A stretch of DNA of 57,812 bases from SIG459 sp045631645 (GTDB lineage Bacteria > Bacillota > Clostridia > Oscillospirales > Oscillospiraceae), in assembly GCA_045631645.1 (NCBI GenBank), contig JAZQVC010000044.1, forward strand, positions 1 to 57,812. The letters are read 5' to 3'. The translations under genes were made by a program, and so were the position numbers. The notes under the pieces were generated by a model, which worked only from the letters and a program-made list of their open reading frames with translations, searched no databases and was not told the DNA's origin. Positions 43,503 through 51,495 of this stretch are shown in pieces. How positions within the stretch are numbered: position 1 is the stretch's first letter; every line of letters starts with the position of its first letter.

Positions 43503-44549
43503 TCAGTCTTCCCAGCTTATAAGACCGCCAACAAGGTTGGGATCCTGATCCCATACCAGCTGATAGGCTTCGGTCATTTCCTTATAGCTGAAGCGGTGTG
43601 TTATCAGAGGACTGATATCAAGATATCCATAGGTGATCAGATTCAGGAACACACGGATATCTTCGTCAACAGTATTGGCCATGAGGCTGTTGAAGCGGCG
43701 CATCTTGGTGTTCAGCACAGGAGGCCATACGCCGGCGATGTCAAGATCGGTGCGGCGCAGGGAGAAGGGACGGGAGTTAACGTATGTACCGATAAGACTT
43801 GCGCCCTTCTGCATAAGGTTGTCGTCATAGTTGGGCATAGTCTCGCCGTGAACCTGGCTTATCATTACCACGCGGCCGCGCTCGCCCACTATCTCAAATG
43901 CCTGTTCCAGAGGCTGGCGGGAGCCGGTGGCCTCGAAAACTACAGGAACACTTCCGTCGCAAAGCTCATCAACTGCCTTCTGCAAACCGTCGGGATCGGC
44001 TTTGGGGTTGATGGCACAGGTGACACCCATCTTTTTAGCCATTTCGAGACGTTCCTCGGAAAGGTCGGTGACTATAACAGGGCAGGCACCTGCAAGGCGT
44101 GCCATCTGTGCAGTAAGCGCACCAACAAAGCCCTGACCCATAATAACGGCAGCCTCACCCAGCTGGAGCTTGGCCTGACGTACGGAATAAAGACCGGTAT
44201 GTCCCAGATTCCAGAATGCAGCCTGCACCTTGTCAACATTTTTGGGTGCGGGGGTGCAATTAAGGGCATCCATTATAAGATACTGGGCATGCTCGCCGGT
44301 GGTAACAACAATGTCGCCAACCTTAAACTCATCCACACCGGGGCCTACTTCAACAACACTGGCGCACATACTGTAACCAATGCTTGTGGGCAGCGGAACG
44401 ATGAAGCCATGCATAAGAGCCCATTCTGTGCCGGGGCTCATAGTACTGTAGTGAGCCTTAAGCAGCAGCTGACCCGGACCGGGAGCGGGAAGTTCCTTCT
44501 CCTGCAGAGTTACTTTTCCCAGTTCTACCTGAGCATACAGAGTTTTCAT
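43503..44549 (-). CDS. Medium-chain dehydrogenase/reductase, zinc-dependent family fold but lacking the catalytic cysteine
   Basis: 348 residues from ATG 44549 (MKTLYAQVELGKV), chosen for GGGAGG upstream (12-nt gap) and because family members start here; an upstream in-frame extension of up to 58 codons has no homology-like text. Fold motifs: GYSMCASVVEVGPGVDEFKVGD, NLGHTGLYSVRQAKLQLGE, the dinucleotide site MGQGFVGALTAQMARLAG and VIVTDLSEERLEMAKKMG. Where zinc alcohol dehydrogenases carry Cys (C-G-T-D), this protein has STMSPGTEW. Catalytic zinc is therefore probably absent, as in the S-x-GTE group of sugar and polyol oxidoreductase-like proteins. It is first in the operon with the VOC protein and importer. 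Substrate unknown. Confidence 0.87.
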   Translation of the reverse strand: MKTLYAQVELGKVTLQEKELPAPGPGQLLLKAHYSTMSPGTEWALMHGFIVPLPTSIGYSMCASVVEVGPGVDEFKVGDIVVTTGEHAQYLIMDALNCTPAPKNVDKVQAAFWNLGHTGLYSVRQAKLQLGEAAVIMGQGFVGALTAQMARLAGACPVIVTDLSEERLEMAKKMGVTCAINPKADPDGLQKAVDELCDGSVPVVFEATGSRQPLEQAFEIVGERGRVVMISQVHGETMPNYDDNLMQKGASLIGTYVNSRPFSLRRTDLDIAGVWPPVLNTKMRRFNSLMANTVDEDIRVFLNLITYGYLDISPLITHRFSYKEMTEAYQLVWDQDPNLVGGLISWED

Positions 44550-44690
44550 TTCAGCGGTTATCCTCCCTATCAGTGGGGTGCTCTGCACGCCATAATTCAG
44601 GCCGACAAAACTGTCCCCTAGTTTAAGTCTGTTCATTATTTCATCTTGACATATAAAAAACAATGGCTCCAAAACCATCTCTAAAAAAAC

Positions 44691-44732
44691 AGCACTTTTC
44701 TCAAAAAAAACGTCATTGAGCAAAAAGGTGCT
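44691..44732. promoter_or_regulatory. Imperfect inverted repeat in the divergent control region
   Basis: AGCAC-TTTT-CTCAA and TTGAG-CAAAAAG-GTGCT mirror each other around an A-rich centre, between the divergent dehydrogenase operon and MFS gene. It may be a site for the AraC-type regulator encoded at 49390 or another dimeric regulator. No convincing promoter pair was found in the surrounding 218-nt gap. Confidence 0.4.
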
Positions 44733-44767
44733 TTGTGGAAAAATTAGGCTTGGGAGGAATTAAGCTT

Positions 44768-46183
44768 ATGATGAAAAATAAAAAATTCGCCCGATATTCC
44801 CTGAGCTTCTGCGTCCTCGGCATACTCTTTATGTTTATGTACTCCGGACTTCAGAATGATCAAATAAATATAATCCAGTCATTTTCGGCATGGAGCAAAA
44901 TAAGCACCCAACAGCCACTGGCTGTTGGCAATGTTGTATGCATAGCTTTGACCTTTGTTTACGGCACCTGCTTCATCCACTTCGGCGTGCGCAGAACCCT
45001 TATCCCCTGTATACTCGCTGCAGCTCTTGGATGTTTTGGGCTTGCTATAGCCAACGGACTTGCCTGCGTCAGTGAGGATCTCATCGTTTCCGGCCACAGT
45101 GTGAGCGATCCGCTTGTCACGGGCAGCTATATTCTTTTCTGGGTGTCCCTGTTCCTTGTCAGATGCTGCTGCATGTGCATGCAAATGGCAGGTTTTCAGC
45201 TGGCCTCCAGTTGGTTCGTTCGCTACCGCGGAAGAGTACTCGGTGTGATTTCTCTGGGTTCGCCCCTTTTCTCCGTGCTGTGCACATCCGTTATGACATC
45301 GTTTATCTCCCGTCATCTTGGAGGAGATTATCGCCCATTTTATATTGGTATTGCCGCGCTGCTTATTGCTATGGCTGTACTCACCGCCCTCCTTCTCCGT
45401 GACAATCCGGAAGATGTGGGACTCTATCCGGACGGCGCTGATCATCCTCCGCTCTCTGAAAGCGAGCCCGAGGAAAAGCTCAGTATACGTCAGGTGCTGA
45501 GCATGAAGAAATCCTGGCTTATGATATGCAACTACGGCGCTTATCAGTTTATAGTAATCTCAGCGATGAGTTCTCTTGCCGCATGGTTCACCCATCTTTG
45601 CATAACTAATGCCGATTCCGTTGCAGCCGGCGGTCTGGGCGCACTCTTTGCCGAGCTTGGAGGCCTTGGAGGAACGGGTGCTTCCACGCTCTTTATCGGC
45701 CAGGCCACGAAATGGCTTTCCGTCGGAGCCATATTGGGCATTCCCATGTCCTTCGTTTTCGGTTACATAAACGATAAGGCAGGCACACCTGCCGCCTCCC
45801 TGCTGCTGGGTTTATGCGAGCTCATGCCTGTTATAGGACTTATGAGCCAGTACCGGGCTGTAGCCGAGACCGGCATGTGCAACACTCCCATGCTGGCGCT
45901 TTGGGGCTTCGGTGTTGCTTGCATGACAGGAGGCACCCCCGCCCTTCACCCCGCATCCATCAATTTTGCCTTCGGCAGAAGAGTCTATCAATCCGCTAAC
46001 CGCGTAATTATGGCCATACAGCTCATCCCCTCCGCCTTCGGCACAGCAATGATGATTGCTCTCATTGATGCCGGCAAAGGACTGCTGGCATACCGCATAC
46101 TCCTTGCTATAGTAATTTTCGGTATAGCCACAACTCTTCCAATGTTCTGGATGAAGGACGCTAATGCAGCCGACAGAGGCTAA
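44768..46183 (+). CDS. Major facilitator superfamily transporter
   Basis: 471 residues from ATG 44768, chosen because GGGAGG lies 10 nt upstream (an earlier ATG at 44735 has no ribosome site). There are about twelve hydrophobic segments in two groups with a charged central loop (SESEPEEKLSIRQVLSMKKSW). FVRYRGRVLGVISLGSPLF near the middle of the first half resembles the R-x-G-R-x-x-G region of the anion/organic-acid and oxalate/formate-type MFS proteins. The substrate cannot be assigned. It is divergent from the dehydrogenase operon and 135 nt upstream of the sensor operon, with a terminator and promoter between. Confidence 0.87.
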   Translation: MMKNKKFARYSLSFCVLGILFMFMYSGLQNDQINIIQSFSAWSKISTQQPLAVGNVVCIALTFVYGTCFIHFGVRRTLIPCILAAALGCFGLAIANGLACVSEDLIVSGHSVSDPLVTGSYILFWVSLFLVRCCCMCMQMAGFQLASSWFVRYRGRVLGVISLGSPLFSVLCTSVMTSFISRHLGGDYRPFYIGIAALLIAMAVLTALLLRDNPEDVGLYPDGADHPPLSESEPEEKLSIRQVLSMKKSWLMICNYGAYQFIVISAMSSLAAWFTHLCITNADSVAAGGLGALFAELGGLGGTGASTLFIGQATKWLSVGAILGIPMSFVFGYINDKAGTPAASLLLGLCELMPVIGLMSQYRAVAETGMCNTPMLALWGFGVACMTGGTPALHPASINFAFGRRVYQSANRVIMAIQLIPSAFGTAMMIALIDAGKGLLAYRILLAIVIFGIATTLPMFWMKDANAADRG

Positions 46184-46206
46184 GCTCTTTCCCGTCAAAT
46201 CATATG

Positions 46207-46251
46207 AAATAAGCCCCGACCACTAAATAATACGTGGACGGGGCTTATTTA
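46207..46251 (+). terminator. Terminator of the MFS gene
   Basis: Arms AAATAAGCCCCG-CCAC and GTGG-CGGGGCTTATTT form a long stem 23 nt past the stop. Confidence 0.88.
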
Positions 46252-46276
46252 CACGAGGTCAATGACATGATAAAAT
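46248..46276 (+). promoter_or_regulatory. Sigma-A promoter of the sensor operon
   Basis: TTTACA (46248-46253), 17 nt, TAAAAT (46271-46276) with an extended TGA before it. The -35 uses the T-rich end of the preceding terminator. The leader is about 35 nt. Confidence 0.65.
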
Positions 46277-46318
46277 CAAACCATATAACTACTAATACCA
46301 AGAGCGGAGGTGCAGCCA

Positions 46319-47629
46319 TTGAAGAAAGACATTAAAACAATTTTTGCAACACTTATGCTATGCCTTGCCCTTATTGCTCTGCTTGTCCCGCTTTTCCCTT
46401 CCGCTCCCGATACTGAGCCACAGGAGGAAAGCCAGCCCCAGAGAGTTCTTACGCTGGTATACGCTTTTCAGAACAGCAAATGGAATTCCTGCGTTGAAGA
46501 GCTTGTCAGGCGCTTCGAGGAGCAGCACCCCGAAATTGATATCCAATATGATATTCAATACGAAAACAGGGTATATGAAGATGCCCTCAATATGCTGGCT
46601 GCCAGAGACCAGCTTGGTGATATAATGCAGATAAAGGAACCCTATGGCTGGGCCGAAAGCGGACTGCTTGCTCCAATACCGAAGGAACTTGCCGCCGTGG
46701 CAAAGCCAACCTGTGTGGTTGACGGCACATGCTATGGTCTCTGCGCATTGGGCACCACAACAGGAATTGTATACAACAAGGCAATCTTCCGGGACTTGGG
46801 TATTTCTCCCCCCTCTAATTACAGCGAGTTCATAGACCTGTGCGAAATTATCAAATCGGCCGGAATAAGCCCTCTCGGTCTGGGCGGCGAGGATCTTTGG
46901 CATCTTGAATACTGGCTGAACCATTTCCTCCGTTCCGATGTTTTAAGCCGGGAACCGAATTTTCTCGCTCTGTGCTCTGCCGGCGAAAGAGATTGGCGCG
47001 ACCCGCTTATAAGCGAAATGTTTCTCCATCTTGAAGAGCTTTTCCGCAGAGAATATGTCGACGAACGCTGGCCCGCAACTCCGGACACATCCCTTGCATA
47101 TCATCTTTCAAGCGGCAACATTGCCATGGTCTTCAGCGGTCCATGGCTAGCCTTTGAGGCGCTGGATCTCGACCCGGAGCTGGAATTGGGATGGTTCTAT
47201 GTTCCCAACACCCATGGCGATACTATTGCCGGCGAGAGCCTTGACGTTTTCTGGACAATTACCGCCGATTGTGCCGAGGATCCTCAGCGCTACGCGGATG
47301 CGGTGGAATTTCTCGAATTTTTCTACTCCGAGGCAATCTACGATGAGATATATTCCGCTATGGCCGGCTTTTCCACAATTGTAGACGCTGCGCAGGAAGT
47401 TTCTGCAGGCAGCCCCATTATGGACGAGGTCTACGGGGACAGAGCCTCAGCCGATAAGCATATCAGCGCCTATGTGGGCGACGAAAACACGCCTCCCGGT
47501 TTTGAGAAAAAACTGCTGACCGCACTTTTGCGTATGTATTCCGGAGAGCTCAGTGCAGCCCAGCTGCAGGAACTGGCCTGCCAGTATTGGGAAGAATGCC
47601 TTGAGGCGGAGGTGGACTATGAAGATTAA
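46319..47629 (+). CDS. Membrane-anchored extracellular solute-binding protein (family 1) of a sensor system
   Basis: 436 residues from TTG 46319 (reading MKKDIKTIFATLML), because GGAGG at 46306-46310 is 8 nt upstream; a GTG start within the ribosome site is unlikely. Residues about 8-28 form one hydrophobic segment ending LVPLFPSAPD. No lipobox cysteine is present, so it may stay as an uncleaved membrane anchor. The body has the family 1 pattern: LTLVYAFQNSKWNSCVEELVRRFEEQHPEIDI, GLCALGTTTGIVYNKAIFRDLGI and GNIAMVFSGPWL. No permease or ATPase gene is next to it. It shares an operon with a histidine kinase whose start lies 11 nt inside its end. A ligand-sensing role is inferred. Confidence 0.87.
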   Translation: MKKDIKTIFATLMLCLALIALLVPLFPSAPDTEPQEESQPQRVLTLVYAFQNSKWNSCVEELVRRFEEQHPEIDIQYDIQYENRVYEDALNMLAARDQLGDIMQIKEPYGWAESGLLAPIPKELAAVAKPTCVVDGTCYGLCALGTTTGIVYNKAIFRDLGISPPSNYSEFIDLCEIIKSAGISPLGLGGEDLWHLEYWLNHFLRSDVLSREPNFLALCSAGERDWRDPLISEMFLHLEELFRREYVDERWPATPDTSLAYHLSSGNIAMVFSGPWLAFEALDLDPELELGWFYVPNTHGDTIAGESLDVFWTITADCAEDPQRYADAVEFLEFFYSEAIYDEIYSAMAGFSTIVDAAQEVSAGSPIMDEVYGDRASADKHISAYVGDENTPPGFEKKLLTALLRMYSGELSAAQLQELACQYWEECLEAEVDYED

Positions 47630-49412
47630 GCTGAAACCCCAATCCACCTTCCAGAAAATGAGTCTGGCATTCCTTCTGGTTGGCGTGCTCCCTCTTATCA
47701 TTGTATGCCTTATGTTCATGCGACGATATGAGAACAGCGCCAGTGTCACTATGGCGTCCACTATGGCGGAAGCCGAATTTTTTGCACGCAACAAGGTGGA
47801 GCAAGTTATAGAGAACATAGACCGAAGCATGGAACTTCTTTATGATTACTCCAGAGAACCTTACAACTCCCTTTGGGAGATCCTCGAGAGCGAAAGCATC
47901 AACTCCAACGAGAAGCAGATGTACATAGAAGTGATGCTGGGTCAACTACTTTTGGCCGATCCATCTGTATCCGCTGCCCATTTTGTGGAGCCGGACGGCA
48001 CCACCTTCAGCAGCTTTTACAGCCAGAAAAAATCTCTGCGCACAAGTCCCAGCCCGCGCCATGTACTTCACCGCAGTCCGGGAGACGACATGCGCCAACT
48101 TTTTATGCTGGAAACTGCCAACGAGGGAGATTGGTGCACAGGTTCCTCGGACCGCGTTCTGACTTTGGCCAGAAACTATATGGACACCCGCTCTCTTGCC
48201 ACAGTTACAACGCGATCTCTTGGCACAGTCTATGTGGATCTGAAGACTGATGCTTTGGACGAAGCACTTGCTTCCCTCAACCTTGGCAAAAGAGGAAATG
48301 TTGCCATTATTGACAATAATAGCGGAAAGGTAGTTTACTGCCTCTATTCCGATCGTGAGCTTCCTGCTCCGGGCGGCGATAATGCCGACGATGAATTCGA
48401 GGTTTTTGAAAGAGCTATAGGAGACCATTCCTATACTCTATCTGTAATTTTCGATTTGCAGGAACTGTTCAGCATCCATACCTCAACCAAAAGCTATGTA
48501 ATTATGACATTGCTGGTTGCTCTCGTTCTTATTCTTACCTTAGCACTGCTTTTCAGCGGAAGAATAAGCACTCCCGCCCGCAAGCTCAAGCAGGCTATGG
48601 AGGAACTGCGCCGCGGCAAGCTTGATACCCGCGTTGAGATACGCAGCGGAGATGAGATGGAATACCTTGGCGAGAGTTTCAACCAGATGGCCAAAGACTT
48701 AAGCGAAACCATAGAGCAGGTTTATGTGGCTCAAATCTGCCAGAGAGACGCAGAGCTAAATGCCCTGAAAATGCAGATACAACCTCACTATCTGTATAAC
48801 ACTCTGGATATCATCCGAATGAGCGCCCTTGAACAAAAGGACGCAAAAACCGCACGACTTATTGAAAGCCTTTCCCGCCAGCTGCGCTATATAATGGGCA
48901 ACCATCAGGACACGGTTACTCTTCGTCAGGAACTGGACAGCCTTCAGGAATACGGAGTTCTGATGACTGCGCGCTACGAAGGCAGAATAAAACTGCGTAT
49001 AGACGTCGCGGACAGCGAGCTGAAGCTGTTTGTGCCAAAGCTGCTGCTCCAACCCTTTGTGGAAAACGCAGTTCGCCATGGACTGAGAGACAAACCGGGC
49101 GGAGGAATGGTACTTATAAGAGCCATAAGACATCCCTCGCATTTGGAGCTTATGGTGCTTAACGACGGAATTTCCATAGATCCCATGCGCCTTGAGCATA
49201 TACGCGATTTCCTGCTTAGCTCCAAACCGGGTCAGCAGGATGAAAAGGGCATAGTAAGCGTGGGTATGAAAAACACCCTTGACCGCATAAAGCTCAACTG
49301 TGGGCCGGAATACGGATTTACCATGGATAGCGACGAAAACCTGGGTGTTATAGTAACTGTTAGACTGCCGATCTGGGAGGGCAAAGAAAATGTGGAAGGT
49401 ACTTCTGGTTGA
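47619..49412 (+). CDS. YesM-type sensor histidine kinase
   Basis: 597 residues from ATG 47619, with GGAGG just upstream and an 11-nt overlap with the binding-protein gene. It has a membrane segment at about 15-34, an extracellular region of about 260 residues, a second membrane segment at about 298-320, then a HAMP linker (FSGRISTPARKLKQAMEEL and DEMEYLGESFNQMA). The kinase core has LKMQIQPHYLYNTL with the phospho-acceptor His390 (the family more often has QINPHFLYNTL), LLLQPFVENAVRHGL (N box) and GMKNTLDRIKLNCG. Members of this family usually answer extracellular carbohydrates through a YesN-type regulator, which is encoded next with a 23-nt overlap. Confidence 0.93.
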   Translation: MKIKLKPQSTFQKMSLAFLLVGVLPLIIVCLMFMRRYENSASVTMASTMAEAEFFARNKVEQVIENIDRSMELLYDYSREPYNSLWEILESESINSNEKQMYIEVMLGQLLLADPSVSAAHFVEPDGTTFSSFYSQKKSLRTSPSPRHVLHRSPGDDMRQLFMLETANEGDWCTGSSDRVLTLARNYMDTRSLATVTTRSLGTVYVDLKTDALDEALASLNLGKRGNVAIIDNNSGKVVYCLYSDRELPAPGGDNADDEFEVFERAIGDHSYTLSVIFDLQELFSIHTSTKSYVIMTLLVALVLILTLALLFSGRISTPARKLKQAMEELRRGKLDTRVEIRSGDEMEYLGESFNQMAKDLSETIEQVYVAQICQRDAELNALKMQIQPHYLYNTLDIIRMSALEQKDAKTARLIESLSRQLRYIMGNHQDTVTLRQELDSLQEYGVLMTARYEGRIKLRIDVADSELKLFVPKLLLQPFVENAVRHGLRDKPGGGMVLIRAIRHPSHLELMVLNDGISIDPMRLEHIRDFLLSSKPGQQDEKGIVSVGMKNTLDRIKLNCGPEYGFTMDSDENLGVIVTVRLPIWEGKENVEGTSG

Positions 49413-50964
49413 TGACGAGGCCGTTATAGTCAAAGGCCTTCGAAGACTTATAGATTGGACCGCTTTAAATGTTCAGATAGTGGGCGAGGCCACCGACGGC
49501 ATCATGGCAGCGGATATGATAGAGAAATTCGCCCCGGACTTTGTGGTATCGGATATTCGCATGCCCGGTCTCAGCGGACTCGAGCTTATGGAACGGTGCC
49601 GTATGGGTATTCGCTCTCCAAAATTCATTTTTATCAGCGGCTATGAGGAATTTGAGTATGTCCACCAGGCTCTCACCGGCGGAGCTGTTGACTATCTTCT
49701 CAAGCCGGTATCCGCAGAGGCTTTGGTGAAAGCGGTGCGCAAGGTTGTTGGTGCCATGGAGGATTCCAGCGCAGCAGCCCTTCTCAGGCCCTCATCTTTG
49801 CCACTAATGGAATTTTTCTCGCAGCTGCGAGCCAGCCGCGAATTTGCAGACGAAGACCTTTACGAAAATTTCACCACTCTTTTGGGTGGAAAAGCCGACC
49901 CGGTTTTTCGCGGGCTATGTTTCGGTCTCTGTCCGGAATCAGCCGAGAAGCTGCACAGTCTGCCATATGAACGGCAAATTCTTCAGGCCTTTGTAGTGTT
50001 CAACGGAATGCGTGATGATCTTGAGCGCAGCGGCTATGGATGTTTCCTTGAAAAAAATGATGAAACCTGCAGCCTGCTTGGCATTTTCTCCCGTGACGAG
50101 GATCCCGTGGAGCTTATGCGTGCTGCCATAGAAAGAGAATATGCACGTACCGGCTATCGTCTTCGTCTTGGCATGGGACGCGCCTGCACTAACGCTGAAA
50201 ACCTGTCCGACAGCTGCACCGACGCTGTTCACGCCTATGAACTTTACTATTTCTGTCCCGATGAGATAATATGCTGGGATGGCGAAACACACCAGCCCAC
50301 CATAAGTAACGAAGCTTTTGATGATGCCGTTACCAAAGTTTTCATGGATATAGTCGCCAAATCCCCTGAGCTTGGCGCAGATGTGGACGCTGTGCTTGAC
50401 ATCATTGAAAACCTCCACTACGGAAACAGAGGAGCCACCTTCAACCGCGTTATGGTTTTCACCGGAGACCTCTGCCAGTTGCTTTATGCCAACCGTCTTC
50501 TCTCCGGCAGCTTTGCTTCCAGGCAGGATGCTCTGCAGCACCGGCTTGAAGAATGCAAGCTTTTCAGTGAGCTTCGTGAGGAACTGAAAGACTATTATTT
50601 CAGTCTGCTGCCCGACATTTACGAGGCCGTCGGCAAGCGCAGTCCCGAGGATATTCTTCGTGTGCAAAAGTACATAGACGAGCACTACCACGAGGAGCTT
50701 TCACTGAAAAGCCTTGCGGCAGTTGCACGCGTCAGCTCACATTATTTCTCAGCCTATTTCAAGGCCGAAACAGGGCAAAACTATAAAGCTTACCTCACGA
50801 AGGTGCGCATGGATCATGCAATGCAGCTGGTTCTTAACTCCGATCTCAAAACCTATGAAATAGCCGAAAAGGTGGGCTACAACAATGTCCGCCGTTTTAC
50901 CGAGGCCTTCCGTTCAACATACGGAATGAGTCCCGCCGATTATAGAAAAAACCATAGCAAATAA
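49390..50964 (+). CDS. YesN-type response regulator with AraC DNA-binding domain
   Basis: 524 residues. The receiver domain at 1-120 has acidic pocket D8-D9, phospho-acceptor D55 in SDIRMPG and the conserved Lys in LLKPVS. A middle region of about 270 residues contains no motif I recognise. The C-terminal about 100 residues are an AraC-type double helix-turn-helix: LSLKSLAAVARVSSHYFSAYFK and then TYEIAEKVGYNNVRRFTEAF with YGMSPADYRK at the end. It overlaps the kinase gene by 23 nt. Likely targets are the neighbouring uptake operon and MFS gene, where an inverted repeat lies at 44691-44732; this is inference from position. Confidence 0.94.
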   Translation: MWKVLLVDDEAVIVKGLRRLIDWTALNVQIVGEATDGIMAADMIEKFAPDFVVSDIRMPGLSGLELMERCRMGIRSPKFIFISGYEEFEYVHQALTGGAVDYLLKPVSAEALVKAVRKVVGAMEDSSAAALLRPSSLPLMEFFSQLRASREFADEDLYENFTTLLGGKADPVFRGLCFGLCPESAEKLHSLPYERQILQAFVVFNGMRDDLERSGYGCFLEKNDETCSLLGIFSRDEDPVELMRAAIEREYARTGYRLRLGMGRACTNAENLSDSCTDAVHAYELYYFCPDEIICWDGETHQPTISNEAFDDAVTKVFMDIVAKSPELGADVDAVLDIIENLHYGNRGATFNRVMVFTGDLCQLLYANRLLSGSFASRQDALQHRLEECKLFSELREELKDYYFSLLPDIYEAVGKRSPEDILRVQKYIDEHYHEELSLKSLAAVARVSSHYFSAYFKAETGQNYKAYLTKVRMDHAMQLVLNSDLKTYEIAEKVGYNNVRRFTEAFRSTYGMSPADYRKNHSK

Positions 50965-50997
50965 TACTGCTGCTAAGTATACTTATTTGTACAAAAA

Positions 50998-51043
50998 TGA
51001 CCTCATCCCTTACCGAAATTCATCAGTTAGGGATGAGGTCATA
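50998..51043 (+). terminator. Likely terminator of the sensor operon
   Basis: Long stem TGACCTCATCCCT / AGGGATGAGGTCA with a 14-20 nt loop, 33 nt past the stop. The tract after it (TAAAATTCC) is T-poor, so efficiency is uncertain. Confidence 0.6.
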
Positions 51044-51050
51044 AAATTCC

Positions 51051-51090
51051 TATGAGAAAAACAAAAAAACCGCATTCCATAGGAATACGG
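51051..51090 (-). terminator. Terminator of the tRNA operon
   Basis: On the minus strand the stem CCGTATTCC-TAT-GGAATGCGG is followed by TTTTTTTGTTTTT, 7 nt after the tRNA-Thr CCA end. Confidence 0.87.
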
Positions 51091-51096
51091 AGTTTC

Positions 51097-51172
<76 letters not shown>

Positions 51173-51179
51173 AAATTAT

Positions 51180-51202
51180 ATGCCCCTTACTTGAAGGGGC
51201 AT
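51180..51202 (-). other. Spacer hairpin between the two tRNA genes
   Basis: ATGCCCCTT pairs with AAGGGGCAT around a five-base loop. On the minus strand it is followed by ATATAATTTG, not a T-tract, so it probably does not end transcription and may serve processing of the two-tRNA transcript. Confidence 0.5.
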
Positions 51203-51207
51203 TTTTA

Positions 51208-51284
51208 TGGCGACCCAGAACGGGCTCGAACCGTCGACCTCCAGCGTGACAGGCTGGCGTTCTAACCGACTGAACTACTGGGCC
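51208..51284 (-). tRNA. tRNA-Asp (anticodon GTC), CCA encoded
   Basis: Acceptor GGCCCAG/CTGGGTC with one G-U pair, anticodon stem CCAGC/GCTGG with loop CTGTCAC (anticodon GTC), T-arm GACGG-TTCGAGC-CCGTT, discriminator G and genomic CCA. It is first in a two-tRNA operon with its own promoter. Confidence 0.97.
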
Positions 51285-51297
51285 AAAGCGCTTAATT

Positions 51298-51326
51298 AAG
51301 ATAACAAATAACACGACATTTGTCAA
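51298..51326 (-). promoter_or_regulatory. Sigma-A promoter of the tRNA operon
   Basis: On the minus strand TTGACA (51321-51326), 17 nt, TATCTT (51298-51303), with the -10 only 13 nt from the mature tRNA-Asp 5' end. The remaining 51327-51495 is very A/T-rich; TATAAT at 51459-51464 may serve the plus-strand ABC gene but lacks a clear -35. Confidence 0.82.
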
Positions 51327-51495
51327 TACTTTTTTTCAAATTTTTTTTGAAAACTTTTTTTGAGTCCTTTGTCCTATGTTTTGGCGCTTTTATCAGCGCC
51401 GTATGTGAACATTCTGTAAAACTTTCCTTTTTTTATTTTATTCAACCATTTTTTATATTATAATTACTATGTATAAATCATTAGGGAGAATCTAT

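Noticed and set aside
41913..44621. A 902-codon open frame on the plus strand opposite the binding-protein, VOC and dehydrogenase genes.
   Set aside because: It crosses three well-supported genes on the other strand, has no ribosome site and no family-like text. It arises from codon bias of the real genes.
51180..51202. The inter-tRNA hairpin as a terminator.
   Set aside because: No T-tract follows in the direction of transcription, and a proper terminator lies after tRNA-Thr.
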